A stretch of DNA of 64,000 bases from NCBI GenBank assembly GCA_029565685.1, contig JAKQNR010000045.1, forward strand, positions 62,001 to 126,000, in the 5' to 3' direction. Below, piece by piece: positions 16,821 through 25,611 of this stretch (its first letter is position 1; each line of letters begins with the position of its first letter). A model generated the notes under the pieces. That model was not told the origin of the DNA. It worked only from the letters and a program-made list of their open reading frames with translations, and searched no databases. Position numbers and translations under genes: made by a program. Origin of the DNA: a bacterium. Lineage in GTDB: Bacteria; Zhuqueibacterota; Zhuqueibacteria; Residuimicrobiales; Residuimicrobiaceae.

Positions 16821-17555
16821 TCAATCGAATAAAAAATTGTAACGGTCTTTTTCCCTACGCAGTCCTTGCCGGATGAGGCGTTCCACCCAGGGTGAAGCGG
16901 ACGGCAGAGGGTGAACGCTGAGCCGCTCGATCATCTTTTGCAGAACCCAGTCGGCATAGCGCGGCGAGGAGATGCCTTGGTGGGCCAAAAGGCGGTACAG
17001 CTGATGGAGGCGGAGCAAACCCTGCCGCAGGTAACGGATCGCCTCGTCCACTCGCCTTTCTTCAAGACTGATCATGGCCAATGCGCGATAGTACATCAGC
17101 TGGACTTCAGGCTGATACCGCAGGAAGGAGAGCTGAACGGCAGGATCGGCAAAACAATGACTCCCCAATCCCAGCAGATGTAGATTGTGCCGCGCATCCT
17201 GCGCGGCGCGATGGTGCTGACAAACGTGAAACAGGGCCAGATTGCGGGTGAAATAGAGGATGAACTCCTGTTTCAACAACATGATTTTTTCCTCATCCTG
17301 GCTGGGCGGTGAAGCCTTTTCGCCGACCGCATGCGTTTGGGCGCTGTAATAATCAAAATACGAGTTGTAGCCCTGCGGTCGAAAGCCGTCGGGTCTGCCG
17401 GTCAGCCGGATGTGCAGCGTGCCGCTGCGCATGGAAATCTGCAGCCTTCCCTCGCGCAGGTGATCCTCAAACAGAGTGACCTGCATGTCCCCTGCAGCCT
17501 CGAGCCAATACCTCAGGATGGGTCCGATATCAAAAGGCAAACCGCATTCCTCCAT
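16821..17555 (-). CDS. Conserved hypothetical protein with GRPDG motif
   Basis: I cannot name this 244-residue protein. Its N-terminal half has a short beta stretch ending LTGRPDGFRPQGYNSYFDYY. This resembles a motif I know from uncharacterised proteins annotated as UvrB/UvrC-motif-like in Planctomycetes and FCB bacteria. The C-terminal half (about 95-225) is alpha-helical, with leucine/arginine-rich helices that could be TPR-like. No signal peptide or membrane helix is seen. It stands alone, divergent from the dcw cluster and tandem with the ABC genes. Codon use resembles its neighbours, so I accept it as a real gene. Confidence 0.65.
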   Translation of the reverse strand: MEECGLPFDIGPILRYWLEAAGDMQVTLFEDHLREGRLQISMRSGTLHIRLTGRPDGFRPQGYNSYFDYYSAQTHAVGEKASPPSQDEEKIMLLKQEFILYFTRNLALFHVCQHHRAAQDARHNLHLLGLGSHCFADPAVQLSFLRYQPEVQLMYYRALAMISLEERRVDEAIRYLRQGLLRLHQLYRLLAHQGISSPRYADWVLQKMIERLSVHPLPSASPWVERLIRQGLRREKDRYNFLFD

Positions 17556-17801
17556 GTTTTCATTCAGGCGTGATTGTCACAGCAAGAATGGTACCAGGGA
17601 AAGGTCAGTGGCATTCCAACTCATGGGCGCTTGTAAAATATGATGATAGAACTGGACTGGAAAGGACGTTATTTCCGCTGACAGGTCGAAGGTGTAAAGT
17701 TTTTTTTCTAAAGATCAGGGCTTGTCATAAAAATAGATCTATGACCTTGGTTTCTCCAGTTTTGCTATCTCACAAAAATGGTAAAAAAACAATTAATTTG
17801 C

Positions 17802-17830
17802 TTGACAGAGAGGCCAATTTTTAGTATTTT
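17802..17830 (+). promoter_or_regulatory. Promoter of the dcw cluster (PmraZ)
   Basis: A perfect -35 box TTGACA (17802-17807), a 17-base spacer and a -10 box TATTTT (17825-17830) sit in an AT-rich stretch of the 322-base gap before mraZ. Initiation near 17837 would place the MraZ repeats immediately downstream of the start point. The rest of that gap (17556-17801) shows no gene I can support. Confidence 0.8.
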
Positions 17831-17839
17831 ACCATTGTA

Positions 17840-17869
17840 TGGTGATTAATGGTGATATATGGGTATAAA
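17840..17869 (+). promoter_or_regulatory. MraZ operator: three 10-bp direct repeats
   Basis: TGGTGATTAA, TGGTGATATA and TGGGTATAAA lie head to tail with an exact 10-base period, ending 8 bases before the mraZ ATG. Known MraZ operators are direct repeats of TGGGN or GTGG(G/T) with a 10-base period just upstream of mraZ, bound by the MraZ ring to repress the cluster. Position, period and core all fit autoregulation. Confidence 0.82.
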
Positions 17870-17877
17870 ATAATCCA

Positions 17878-18348
17878 ATGAACATGCTTTACGGTACATA
17901 TCGTGTCGCTTTCGATGCCAGCGGCCGTATCAGCATTCCGCTGAAAATGCGCAATTCATTTCCAGAGGCCATGCGGGACAAGATCTGGGTGACCATTGGG
18001 TATCAAAAATGCATCGCTGGATACAATGAGAAGGAATTTCTCCGTTTCTTTAATGCGTTGGCTTCGATCCGCGACATCAATGAGATCGAAAAGTCGGAAT
18101 TGATCGGAGCTTTTTCCAAAAACTTGACGGATTTGACTTTTGATAAGCAGGGACGAATCGTGCTGCCGCAGAACCTGGTGGACTTTGCTGAACTGCAGCA
18201 CGGGTCCGAGGTGTTAGTGCTTGGTGTGATGAACCATTTGGAAATCTGGAATCCGGCGGCTCACGCGGAGCAGGCCCAGTCCAGTCTGCAAACCGTTCAG
18301 ACGCGGTTGCGCAGCTTGAACCTTGATCTGGCGACCCAGATTGAATAA
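17878..18348 (+). CDS. mraZ: Transcriptional regulator MraZ
   Basis: This 156-residue protein has two SpoVT/AbrB-like MraZ domains. The first includes GTYRVAFDASGRISIPLKMR and the second TFDKQGRIVLPQNL, each with the conserved D-x-GR-hydrophobic-x-P core. MraZ represses the dcw promoter. No clear Shine-Dalgarno precedes the ATG at 17878 or the in-frame ATG at 17884, unlike most genes here. The leader is instead filled by the operator repeats, so translation initiation may be weak or leader-independent. It is the first gene of the cluster and its end overlaps the likely rsmH start. Confidence 0.96.
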   Translation: MNMLYGTYRVAFDASGRISIPLKMRNSFPEAMRDKIWVTIGYQKCIAGYNEKEFLRFFNALASIRDINEIEKSELIGAFSKNLTDLTFDKQGRIVLPQNLVDFAELQHGSEVLVLGVMNHLEIWNPAAHAEQAQSSLQTVQTRLRSLNLDLATQIE

Positions 18349-19291
18349 TTATTCACACAACGAACCGGACGGCTCTTATCACATTCCTGTGTTGGTGGAC
18401 GAGGTGGTGGCGGCCTTACGGCTGAAGACCGCTTCACTGGTGGCGGATGTGACGCTTGGAGATGGCGGCTACAGCCTGGCGATACTGGAAAGCATGCAAC
18501 CCGGCGGCCGGGTGGTGGGTCTGGATCTCGACCGGGAGGCGGTTGAACGGGCGCAGCAACGGCTCGCTTCATTTGGGGATCGATTCCTGCCGTTGCAGGG
18601 TAATTTCAGGGAGATCAAACAGATCCTGGCGTCAAAGGGGCTGGAGAGGTTGGATGGGCTGGTGGCGGATCTGGGTGTGTCCCGGCGGCAGATCAGCGAC
18701 CCGGCCAAGGGGTTCATGTTTACCAGCAACGGTCCGTTGTTGATGAAAATGGATATGGATCAATCCCTGTCAGCGGAGCAAGTGATCAACGAGTATGACG
18801 AAAACACGCTGGCGGACATCATCTGGAAATACGGAGAGGAGCGCCACAGCCGCCGGATCGCGGCTGCGCTGGTACGGCAGCGGGAGAAGGGCCGCATCCG
18901 CGACACCGAGACGCTGGCGCAGGTGGTGCGTCGAACGGTGCAAGGTCCGCATGTGGTTAAAAGCTTGGCCCGAGTCTTTCAGGCGTTTCGCATCATGACG
19001 AATGCAGAGATTGACAATCTGCGCGCCCTGTTGCCGCAGACCCTGGAGCTGCTGGTTCCGGGGGGGCGTGCGGTTTTTGTTTCTTATCATTCATTGGAAG
19101 ACAGAGAGATCAAATTGTTCATGAGCGCTCACAGTCGTCCCTGCATCTGCCCTCCGGATCTGCCGGTGTGTGTCTGTCACCGCCGGGCGGACGTTCGAAT
19201 CATCGGCCGGTCGGTGACCGCTTCGGCCGATGAGCAGGCGCTGAACAAGAGCAGTCGATCCGCCCGCATGCGGGTGATGGAAAAGGTGTGA
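18341..19291 (+). CDS. rsmH: 16S rRNA (cytosine1402-N4)-methyltransferase RsmH
   Basis: This S-adenosylmethionine-dependent enzyme methylates C1402 of 16S rRNA. Landmarks are YHIPVLVDEVV at the N-terminus, the AdoMet loop DVTLGDGGYS, GLDLDREAV, DGLVADLGVS, FQAFRIMTN and the C-terminal CPPDLPVCVC with SRSARMRVMEK. I chose the TTG at 18341, which overlaps the mraZ stop and places the conserved HIPVL close to the N-terminus. An upstream TTG at 18323 adds only six residues. The protein is about 316 residues, the normal family length. Confidence 0.95.
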   Translation: MNNYSHNEPDGSYHIPVLVDEVVAALRLKTASLVADVTLGDGGYSLAILESMQPGGRVVGLDLDREAVERAQQRLASFGDRFLPLQGNFREIKQILASKGLERLDGLVADLGVSRRQISDPAKGFMFTSNGPLLMKMDMDQSLSAEQVINEYDENTLADIIWKYGEERHSRRIAAALVRQREKGRIRDTETLAQVVRRTVQGPHVVKSLARVFQAFRIMTNAEIDNLRALLPQTLELLVPGGRAVFVSYHSLEDREIKLFMSAHSRPCICPPDLPVCVCHRRADVRIIGRSVTASADEQALNKSSRSARMRVMEKV

Positions 19292-19295
19292 ACCG

Positions 19296-19691
19296 ATGAA
19301 GACGCAGCGATCCGCCGGTCGAGCTTTTGCCCGCGGGGTGCAGCGCCCGCGCCGGTCGAGAGTGCTGCGCCTGCAGCTTCGACGCACCCATGTGCTCTGG
19401 CTGCTGGCGTTCGCGGCGGTGATCTTTCTCAAGGTTTGGCAAAAGACGTTCATCGATCACATGAACCGGCGCAACGGGGTGTGGGCCGACGAGCTCAAGC
19501 TCCTTCGCTATGAAAATCTGTTGTTGGAGGCGAAAATCGAAGAGCTGCGCTCTTTGGAGCGGATTTCACAAATCGCCCGGGACCAATATCATATGATGGA
19601 AGTGCCCAAGATCAAATTGCAGAAAAAGAATGCGTTTGAACGACTGACCGATCGTTTTTCCAATGACGTCGGCAGAGGTTCCGGAAGGTGA
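19296..19691 (+). CDS. ftsL: FtsL-like division protein
   Basis: This 131-residue bitopic protein has a basic cytoplasmic N-terminus (about 1-31), one membrane helix (about 32-48) and a periplasmic coiled coil (about 60-100, rich in L/E/K heptads ending RISQIARDQYHM). This is the FtsL/DivIC architecture. Sequence conservation in FtsL is low, so the call leans on the position between rsmH and the ftsI-type PBP. The unusually basic N-terminal tail and a basic C-terminus after the coiled coil are extensions relative to short FtsL proteins. Confidence 0.82.
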   Translation: MKTQRSAGRAFARGVQRPRRSRVLRLQLRRTHVLWLLAFAAVIFLKVWQKTFIDHMNRRNGVWADELKLLRYENLLLEAKIEELRSLERISQIARDQYHMMEVPKIKLQKKNAFERLTDRFSNDVGRGSGR

Positions 19692-19697
19692 AAGCGC

Positions 19698-21860
19698 ATG
19701 CTGCCGTCGATGAAAAACAGACAGGTTGCGGGAAAAAACAAGCGGTTGGATTTGCAGCGCCCCCTTCTGTTCTATCGCGTCATGCTCTGCATCGCGGTAG
19801 TAGTGGCCTTGCGGCTGATTCAGGTGCAAATTTTTCTCCGGGAGAAATACGCTGTGATCGCCGAAAGACAGTTCAAGTACGAGTTGGCGCTGGCGCCTGA
19901 GCGCGGCGGCATTTTTGACCGCCGGCTTCGTCCTATCGCCATGAATGTACCCACCTACACCATCATCGCCAATCCCAAGCGGATCAAGGATGTCGGATCC
20001 ACCGCTGCGGTGCTGGCCAAGCATCTGAACCTCAGCGCCGGACAGATCGCCGCCAAACTGCGCGGCAATGGCTCTTTTGTTTACATCACCCGCCGGGCAT
20101 CGCGTCTCGCCGGTCTGACGATCAAAACGCTGAGTCTGCCGGGCATCGAATGCCGGCTGGAAATGTCCCGGCAATACCCCAAGGGTACGATCGGCTGTCA
20201 CCTGGTCGGATTCACCGACATCGACGGCAAAGGCGTCAGCGGCCTCGAGCTGGCGTATGACAGTGTGCTGCAAGGGGTGCCGGGCAAGGTGATTCTGCAG
20301 CAGACGGCGGACGGCCGGAAAAAATTCCGCCATTCGGATTATCCGGAGCAGCAGGCGGAAAATGGAGATCATATCGTTCTGACCATCGATTACGCCATCC
20401 AGAGCATCGCCCAGCGGGAACTGCGGCGCACGCTGCAGGAGTGCAGCGCTGATACCGGGGCGGTGATCATCATGAATCCCAACAGCGGCGAGGTGGTCGC
20501 CATGGCGGTGGAGCCGTCCTTTGATCCCAACGCTCCGGCCAAGTATGCGCCGTCCTCCTGGCGTTTGCGGGCGATTACGGATCTTTTTGAGCCCGGCAGC
20601 ACTTTTAAGCTGGTCACCATGGCGGCGGTGTTGAACGAAAAGTTGCGCAAGCCCACAGACCGGGTTTTTTGTGAGAACGGCGTCTATCGCGTCATGCGCG
20701 AGACCATCCACGACGTGCATCCCTACGGTACGCTCACTCTGCGCGATGTACTGGTCAAGTCGAGCAACATCGGCATGGCCAAGACCGCTCAAGGCATTGA
20801 TAAGCGCCTCCTCTACCGCTATGCGCGGGATTTCGGCTTTGGCAGCCGCACCGGCATCGAACTGCGCGGGGAGGAGGAGGGCATTCTCAATCCGCTGGAG
20901 TGCTGGTCCGGCTTTACCCCGCTCGCCATGTCCTATGGACATGAAGTCGGCGTCACCCCGTTGCAGATGTGCAATCTGTTCTGCACGATCGCCAACGGCG
21001 GACGAGTGATGCAGCCTTATATCATCAAAGAGATTCGCGATTCGGAGCAGAATGTGGTTTTTATGTCGAATGGAAAAATTCTCCGCCGGGTGATCTCTGA
21101 GACCACGGCGGATACTCTGCGGGACATGATGGCGGATGTGGTGGAGCACGGTACGGGCAAAAAAGCGGCGGTGCCGGGCGTACAGGTGTGCGGCAAGACC
21201 GGCACTGCGAGAAAAGTGCGGATGAACGGCGGCGGCTATATCGCCAACCAGTATGTGGCCAATTTCGGCGGCTTTTTCCCCAAGGAGCGGCCGCAATATG
21301 CGATGTATATCATGATCGATAATCCGCTTGGTTCTTATCTGGGTGGAGAGATTGCAGCGCCGTGTTTTCGCAGAATAGCGAGTGAAATTATTTATTATAA
21401 AGGAGTTGAGGTGGAAGCGGATGATGACCGGGTCGTGCAGACGCTGCTGGCCAAGCAGCCCCGGCGGCGGGTTCCCAACTTTGTCGGGTATGACCGCGAT
21501 AGCGCCAAAGATTTGGCCCGGGCTGCGGATATGCATTTAACCTTTGCGGAAAAAGGGGATCTGGTGACGGCGCAGGCGCCCAAAGCAGGGAGTTATGTCG
21601 AGAACGGAGCCCTGATCCGTTTGCACTGTTCTGAAACATTCGAGGAGAATACGGCCATGCGAACGATCCCCAACCTCATCGGACTTCCCATCCGCAGCGC
21701 GCTCAACCTGTTGGGCGAGAAGGGGATTCACGCTGTGGTGAACGGTTCCGGCAGGGTGGTGCGGCAGCAGCCCGCTGCGGGCAAGCAGCTTCGCCCTACA
21801 GAACAGATTTTGTTGCAGTGCGAATCTTCGGTGGATTTGCGCAAACTGCTGTTGCTGTAG
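19698..21860 (+). CDS. ftsI: Division transpeptidase (FtsI/SpoVD-type PBP) with two PASTA domains
   Basis: This 720-residue class B penicillin-binding protein cross-links septal peptidoglycan. It has one N-terminal membrane helix (about 23-45), a PBP dimerisation domain (RGGIFDRRLRPIA onward) and a transpeptidase domain with STFK at 301-304, SSN at 355-357 and KTG at 500-502. Two PASTA domains follow (about 591-645, starting VPNFVGYD, and about 656-712, starting IPNLIGLP). PASTA-bearing FtsI is typical of Firmicutes SpoVD/PBP2x and of many FCB bacteria. A GGAAGG site precedes the ATG. The following gene is murF instead of the usual murE. Confidence 0.95.
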   Translation: MLPSMKNRQVAGKNKRLDLQRPLLFYRVMLCIAVVVALRLIQVQIFLREKYAVIAERQFKYELALAPERGGIFDRRLRPIAMNVPTYTIIANPKRIKDVGSTAAVLAKHLNLSAGQIAAKLRGNGSFVYITRRASRLAGLTIKTLSLPGIECRLEMSRQYPKGTIGCHLVGFTDIDGKGVSGLELAYDSVLQGVPGKVILQQTADGRKKFRHSDYPEQQAENGDHIVLTIDYAIQSIAQRELRRTLQECSADTGAVIIMNPNSGEVVAMAVEPSFDPNAPAKYAPSSWRLRAITDLFEPGSTFKLVTMAAVLNEKLRKPTDRVFCENGVYRVMRETIHDVHPYGTLTLRDVLVKSSNIGMAKTAQGIDKRLLYRYARDFGFGSRTGIELRGEEEGILNPLECWSGFTPLAMSYGHEVGVTPLQMCNLFCTIANGGRVMQPYIIKEIRDSEQNVVFMSNGKILRRVISETTADTLRDMMADVVEHGTGKKAAVPGVQVCGKTGTARKVRMNGGGYIANQYVANFGGFFPKERPQYAMYIMIDNPLGSYLGGEIAAPCFRRIASEIIYYKGVEVEADDDRVVQTLLAKQPRRRVPNFVGYDRDSAKDLARAADMHLTFAEKGDLVTAQAPKAGSYVENGALIRLHCSETFEENTAMRTIPNLIGLPIRSALNLLGEKGIHAVVNGSGRVVRQQPAAGKQLRPTEQILLQCESSVDLRKLLLL

Positions 21861-21890
21861 CAGGCGCTTATAAGCAAAGGAGCCCTATTC

Positions 21891-23267
21891 GTGCAGCTGT
21901 CGGTACTGAACATTTTGCAGGATGCCAACGGCGAATGGCGCGGCAGCGCACAGGCTCTGACACGCCCGGCGCGTCAGGTCTCCACCGATTCCCGTTCTAT
22001 CCAACCCGGGGACCTGTTCTTCGCCCTGCAGGGCGACACTTACGACGGCCATATGTTTGTGGACGAGGTGATGAAAAAAGGCGCGTTGGCGGCTGTGGTC
22101 AGTCGTCGCTGGCACGATCAGAACCGGACAGTGGAAAATGTTCTGGTGGTGGACGATGTTCTGCGCGCTTTTCAGGAATCCGCAGCGGCCTATCGTCGTC
22201 GCTTCGATCTGCCGACGATCGCCGTCACCGGCAGCGCAGGCAAGACTACCAGCAAAGAGATGATCTATTCAGTGCTGAGCCGCCGCTTTCAGGTGCTGCG
22301 CAACAGAAAATCGTTCAACAACCACGTGGGCGTACCGACGACGCTGTTCGAGTTGACGCCTGAGCATGAGATGATGCTGACGGAGCTGGGCGCCAATCAT
22401 TTCGGCGAGCTGGACCGCCTCAGCTATTTGGTAGAGCCGTCCATCGCGCTGATCACCAACATCGGTTTTGCGCATCTGGAATTTTTCGGAGATCTCGAAG
22501 GCGTGCGCCGTGCTAAATTCGAAGTGTTCAACCATTGCCGTCCGGGGGCCAAGGCTGTTCTCAATGCGGATGACGCCATGCTGGTGAAGGCTGCCGTACC
22601 GGTCAGCGACTGTTTCACCTACGGCCTGGAGCAGCCGGCGGACCTGCATGCGGAGATATTGGGATGTGATCGGCAGGCGTGTTATCGTTTCAGAATCCTG
22701 GATCGGATTGTTCAATTGCAGGTCCCTGGACGGCATAATGTTTCCAATGCGCTGGCTGCGGCAGCGGTGGCGCTGCAATTTCACCTGCTGCCCGAAGAGA
22801 TCCAGGCGGGTCTGGAATCGTTCGTCGCTGTGGATCAGCGCATGCAGGTGCTTTACCATGCTGGCGTCACGCTGATCAACGATGCCTATAATGCGAATCC
22901 CAGCAGCTGCGCTGCGGCGTTGAACACCTGCCGGGATTTCGCTCAACAGGGCAACCGGCTGATCGTGGTGTTGGGCGATATGCTGGAACTAGGCAGCTAC
23001 ACCGAGGCCGAGCATCGCCGGTTGGCGGATCATTGTGCGGCCATAGGGGTGCACCTCTTGTATCTGTGCGGCGCCCACACGCTCCATACGCTGGAACGAG
23101 CGCGGGAAATAGGCGGTTTTGCGGCGGTCCATTTTGAGGATAAAATTGTTCTGGCCCAAGCGCTTCGCCCCCTGCTGCGCAAAGGGGACGTGGTGCTGAT
23201 CAAGGGATCGCGCGGCATGCACATGGAGACCATCGTCAGCGCATTGATGCAGAAGACAGGCCCTTAA
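21891..23267 (+). CDS. murF: UDP-MurNAc-tripeptide:D-Ala-D-Ala ligase MurF
   Basis: This 458-residue Mur ligase adds D-Ala-D-Ala to UDP-MurNAc-tripeptide. The GTG start follows AAAGGAG. An N-terminal MurE/F-type domain shows VSTDSRSIQPGDLFFAL; the ATP loop is TGSAGKTTSKEM; the MurF-specific central segment is NNHVGVP with LTELGANHFGE; and the C-terminal domain has NDAYNANPSS and VLGDMLELG. These identify MurF and not MurE or MurD. It lies directly between ftsI and mraY, so the usual murE position is empty. Confidence 0.97.
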   Translation: MQLSVLNILQDANGEWRGSAQALTRPARQVSTDSRSIQPGDLFFALQGDTYDGHMFVDEVMKKGALAAVVSRRWHDQNRTVENVLVVDDVLRAFQESAAAYRRRFDLPTIAVTGSAGKTTSKEMIYSVLSRRFQVLRNRKSFNNHVGVPTTLFELTPEHEMMLTELGANHFGELDRLSYLVEPSIALITNIGFAHLEFFGDLEGVRRAKFEVFNHCRPGAKAVLNADDAMLVKAAVPVSDCFTYGLEQPADLHAEILGCDRQACYRFRILDRIVQLQVPGRHNVSNALAAAAVALQFHLLPEEIQAGLESFVAVDQRMQVLYHAGVTLINDAYNANPSSCAAALNTCRDFAQQGNRLIVVLGDMLELGSYTEAEHRRLADHCAAIGVHLLYLCGAHTLHTLERAREIGGFAAVHFEDKIVLAQALRPLLRKGDVVLIKGSRGMHMETIVSALMQKTGP

Positions 23268-23286
23268 CCACAGGCTGGAGAGGCGT

Positions 23287-24372
23287 ATGCTCTATTATCT
23301 TCTATCTCCTTTAAAGGACGATTTTATTGTATTCAACCTTTTTCGCTATATCACTTTTCGCGCCGCCTGCAGCGCCGTGTTGGCTCTGCTGATCAGCCTG
23401 CTGATCGGGCCGTATATCATTCGGCGGCTGCGCGAACTGCAGATCGGGGAGGAGATCCGCAGCGACGGGCCGCAGAGCCATCTCAGTAAACGGGGCACGC
23501 CCAGCATGGGCGGCATCATCATCCTGATCAGCGTGCTCGTGCCTACGCTGCTCTTCGCCCGTGTGGGCGACACCTGCATCTGGTTGGTCATGGTGTCGAC
23601 GCTGTGGCTGTCGGCATTGGGGCTCCTGGATGACTGGCTCAAGATCGTCAAGAAAATGCCCAAGGGATTGATCGGCCGTTACAAGCTGGCCGGGCAGATT
23701 CTCCTGGGCCTGTTCGTCGGCGTCGTCGTCTACTATTTTCCGGCCGTGGAATCTGCGCGTTCGTCCACCACGGTTCCCTTTTTCAAAAATTATGAGCTGG
23801 AGCTGGGGCTGTTATATATTCCGTTTGTCGTCTTTGTCATCACCGCGACCTCGAACGGCAGCAATCTGACCGATGGTCTGGACGGTCTGCTCATCGGACT
23901 CAGCGCCATTGCGGCGTTGGCCTTCGGCGCCATAGCCTATGTGACCGGCCGCGTGGATTTCAGCGACTATCTCAACATCATCTACATTCCACAGGTCGGT
24001 GAATTGACGGTCTACTGCGCGGCCCTGCTAGGCGCGTCGCTGGGGTTTCTCTGGTTCAACGCCTATCCGGCGCAGGTCTTTATGGGCGATACCGGCGCAT
24101 TGGCCCTGGGCGGCGCGATCGCCACAGTGGCGGTGTTGGTTAAGAAAGAACTGCTGCTCATCCTGATCTGCGGGATCTTTTTGGTGGAGAGCCTGTCGGT
24201 GATCCTTCAGGTGTTTCATTTCAAACGGACCGGCAAACGGCTGTTTCGCATGGCGCCGCTGCATCATCACTTTGAACTGGCCGGATGGGCGGAGCCCAAG
24301 GTGGTGGTTCGTTTCTACATTATCGGCATTCTGCTTGCGCTGTTGACCTTGGCGACGTTTAAAATCAGGTGA
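23287..24372 (+). CDS. mraY: Phospho-N-acetylmuramoyl-pentapeptide transferase MraY
   Basis: This 361-residue polytopic enzyme makes lipid I from UDP-MurNAc-pentapeptide and undecaprenyl phosphate. It has about ten membrane helices. Signatures include KRGTPSMGGI, the LLDDWLKI aspartates, NGSNLTDGLDGL, GDTGALALGG and the cytoplasmic HHHFELAGW loop. Full length and intact. It is 3 bases upstream of ftsW. Confidence 0.97.
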   Translation: MLYYLLSPLKDDFIVFNLFRYITFRAACSAVLALLISLLIGPYIIRRLRELQIGEEIRSDGPQSHLSKRGTPSMGGIIILISVLVPTLLFARVGDTCIWLVMVSTLWLSALGLLDDWLKIVKKMPKGLIGRYKLAGQILLGLFVGVVVYYFPAVESARSSTTVPFFKNYELELGLLYIPFVVFVITATSNGSNLTDGLDGLLIGLSAIAALAFGAIAYVTGRVDFSDYLNIIYIPQVGELTVYCAALLGASLGFLWFNAYPAQVFMGDTGALALGGAIATVAVLVKKELLLILICGIFLVESLSVILQVFHFKRTGKRLFRMAPLHHHFELAGWAEPKVVVRFYIIGILLALLTLATFKIR

Positions 24373-24375
24373 GGA

Positions 24376-25599
24376 ATGGGTAAGGCTCGTAAAATCGATC
24401 TGGCGCATGCGGATTACACGCTGTTGGTCTGTGTGCTGTTTCTCGTGGTTCTGGGCTTGGCGACGATCTGGTCCGCCACTTCTTACCGCGCGGATCAGAT
24501 CTTTGGCGACAGCTCCAAGTATCTGCGGGATCAGCTGCTGCGCGTCGTGATCGGTCTGCTGCTTTTGGTGGTGGTGGCAAGAACGGATTACCGCACCTGG
24601 TTGGGTTTGGCTTATTCCTTTTATGGCTTCTCCGTGCTGGTTCTGGCCTATCTGCTGACGCATGGACCTTTTGTCGTCACCCAATATGGCGCCTCCAGCT
24701 GGTTGCAGGTCGGCCCCATTCTGTTCCAGCCTTCTGACTTTGCCCGATACGCTCTGATTTTACTGCTGGCACGGTTGTTGGTGAAATATCGCGACAAGTT
24801 GGACAATCTGATTCACGGTTATCTGATGATTTTCGCTTTTGTTCTGGCCATGGTGGGCCTGATTGTCCTTGAGCACGACATGGGCGGCGCCGCTCTTACC
24901 ATGCTGGTGGCTCTGGTGATGTTCTATTTCGCCGAGGTGCCGGTCAGCGTTCTGGCGGCGACGGTTTTGACCATGGGCACCGGCGCTCTGAGTTTTATCA
25001 TGATCAATCCCTATATGCGCAAGCGGTTGGGCATGTTTATCGGTACGGCGTTCAACCATCAGGAGGGTTTAAACTATCAGCTCAAGCAGAGTCTGTTGGC
25101 GCTGGCCCACGGCGGTTTCTGGGGGCAGGGCGCAGGCGGCGGCCATGCCAAATATAATTTTTTACCCATGGCGCATAATGATTTTATTTTTTCCATGATC
25201 GGCGAAGAATATGGTCTTATCGGAACCATCGGGGTCTTGACTCTGTTCGTGATCATCGTGCAGCGCGGCATTCGCATCGCCCGGCACGCGCCGGATGGAT
25301 ACGGCCGTTTGCTTGCAGGCGGAGTGACCGTCTGCATCGGCAGTTATGCGATCATCAATGCGGCTGTGGTCACCGGGCTGTTGCCGACCACCGGCATTCC
25401 GATGCCGTTTTTAAGCTACGGCGGAACGGCCATTGTGGCCCATCTGATCGGAGTCGGATTATTGCTCAACGTCTCTTCTCAAGCGGACCCGGCCTATGCC
25501 AGGGCCGTGGGCTGGAAGACCTACCAAGCGCGGCTGAGCCGCTCGGCCTTTCAACCCGGAAGTTATCTGTCGCGGCGGCCAGACCGGATTATTCACTAG
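24376..25599 (+). CDS. ftsW: Septal peptidoglycan polymerase FtsW (SEDS family)
   Basis: This 407-residue SEDS glycosyltransferase has about ten membrane helices. Family landmarks are the KYLRDQLLR loop, QPSDFARYALI, LEHDMGGAALT, the large periplasmic loop, and the C-terminal LPTTGIPMPFLSYGGTA motif. It partners the class B PBP upstream to build the septum. murD, normally located between mraY and ftsW, is missing from this position. Confidence 0.95.
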   Translation: MGKARKIDLAHADYTLLVCVLFLVVLGLATIWSATSYRADQIFGDSSKYLRDQLLRVVIGLLLLVVVARTDYRTWLGLAYSFYGFSVLVLAYLLTHGPFVVTQYGASSWLQVGPILFQPSDFARYALILLLARLLVKYRDKLDNLIHGYLMIFAFVLAMVGLIVLEHDMGGAALTMLVALVMFYFAEVPVSVLAATVLTMGTGALSFIMINPYMRKRLGMFIGTAFNHQEGLNYQLKQSLLALAHGGFWGQGAGGGHAKYNFLPMAHNDFIFSMIGEEYGLIGTIGVLTLFVIIVQRGIRIARHAPDGYGRLLAGGVTVCIGSYAIINAAVVTGLLPTTGIPMPFLSYGGTAIVAHLIGVGLLLNVSSQADPAYARAVGWKTYQARLSRSAFQPGSYLSRRPDRIIH

Positions 25600-25611
25600 G
25601 GAGTATGGCTG

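Noticed and set aside
17570..17824. 84-codon open frame upstream of mraZ
   Set aside because: It runs through the dcw promoter, has no family features and its composition differs from neighbouring genes.
19566..21536. 656-codon antisense frame opposite ftsI
   Set aside because: It is a shadow of the well-supported PBP gene; its composition is His/Arg/Asp-rich, typical of an antisense frame in GC-rich DNA.
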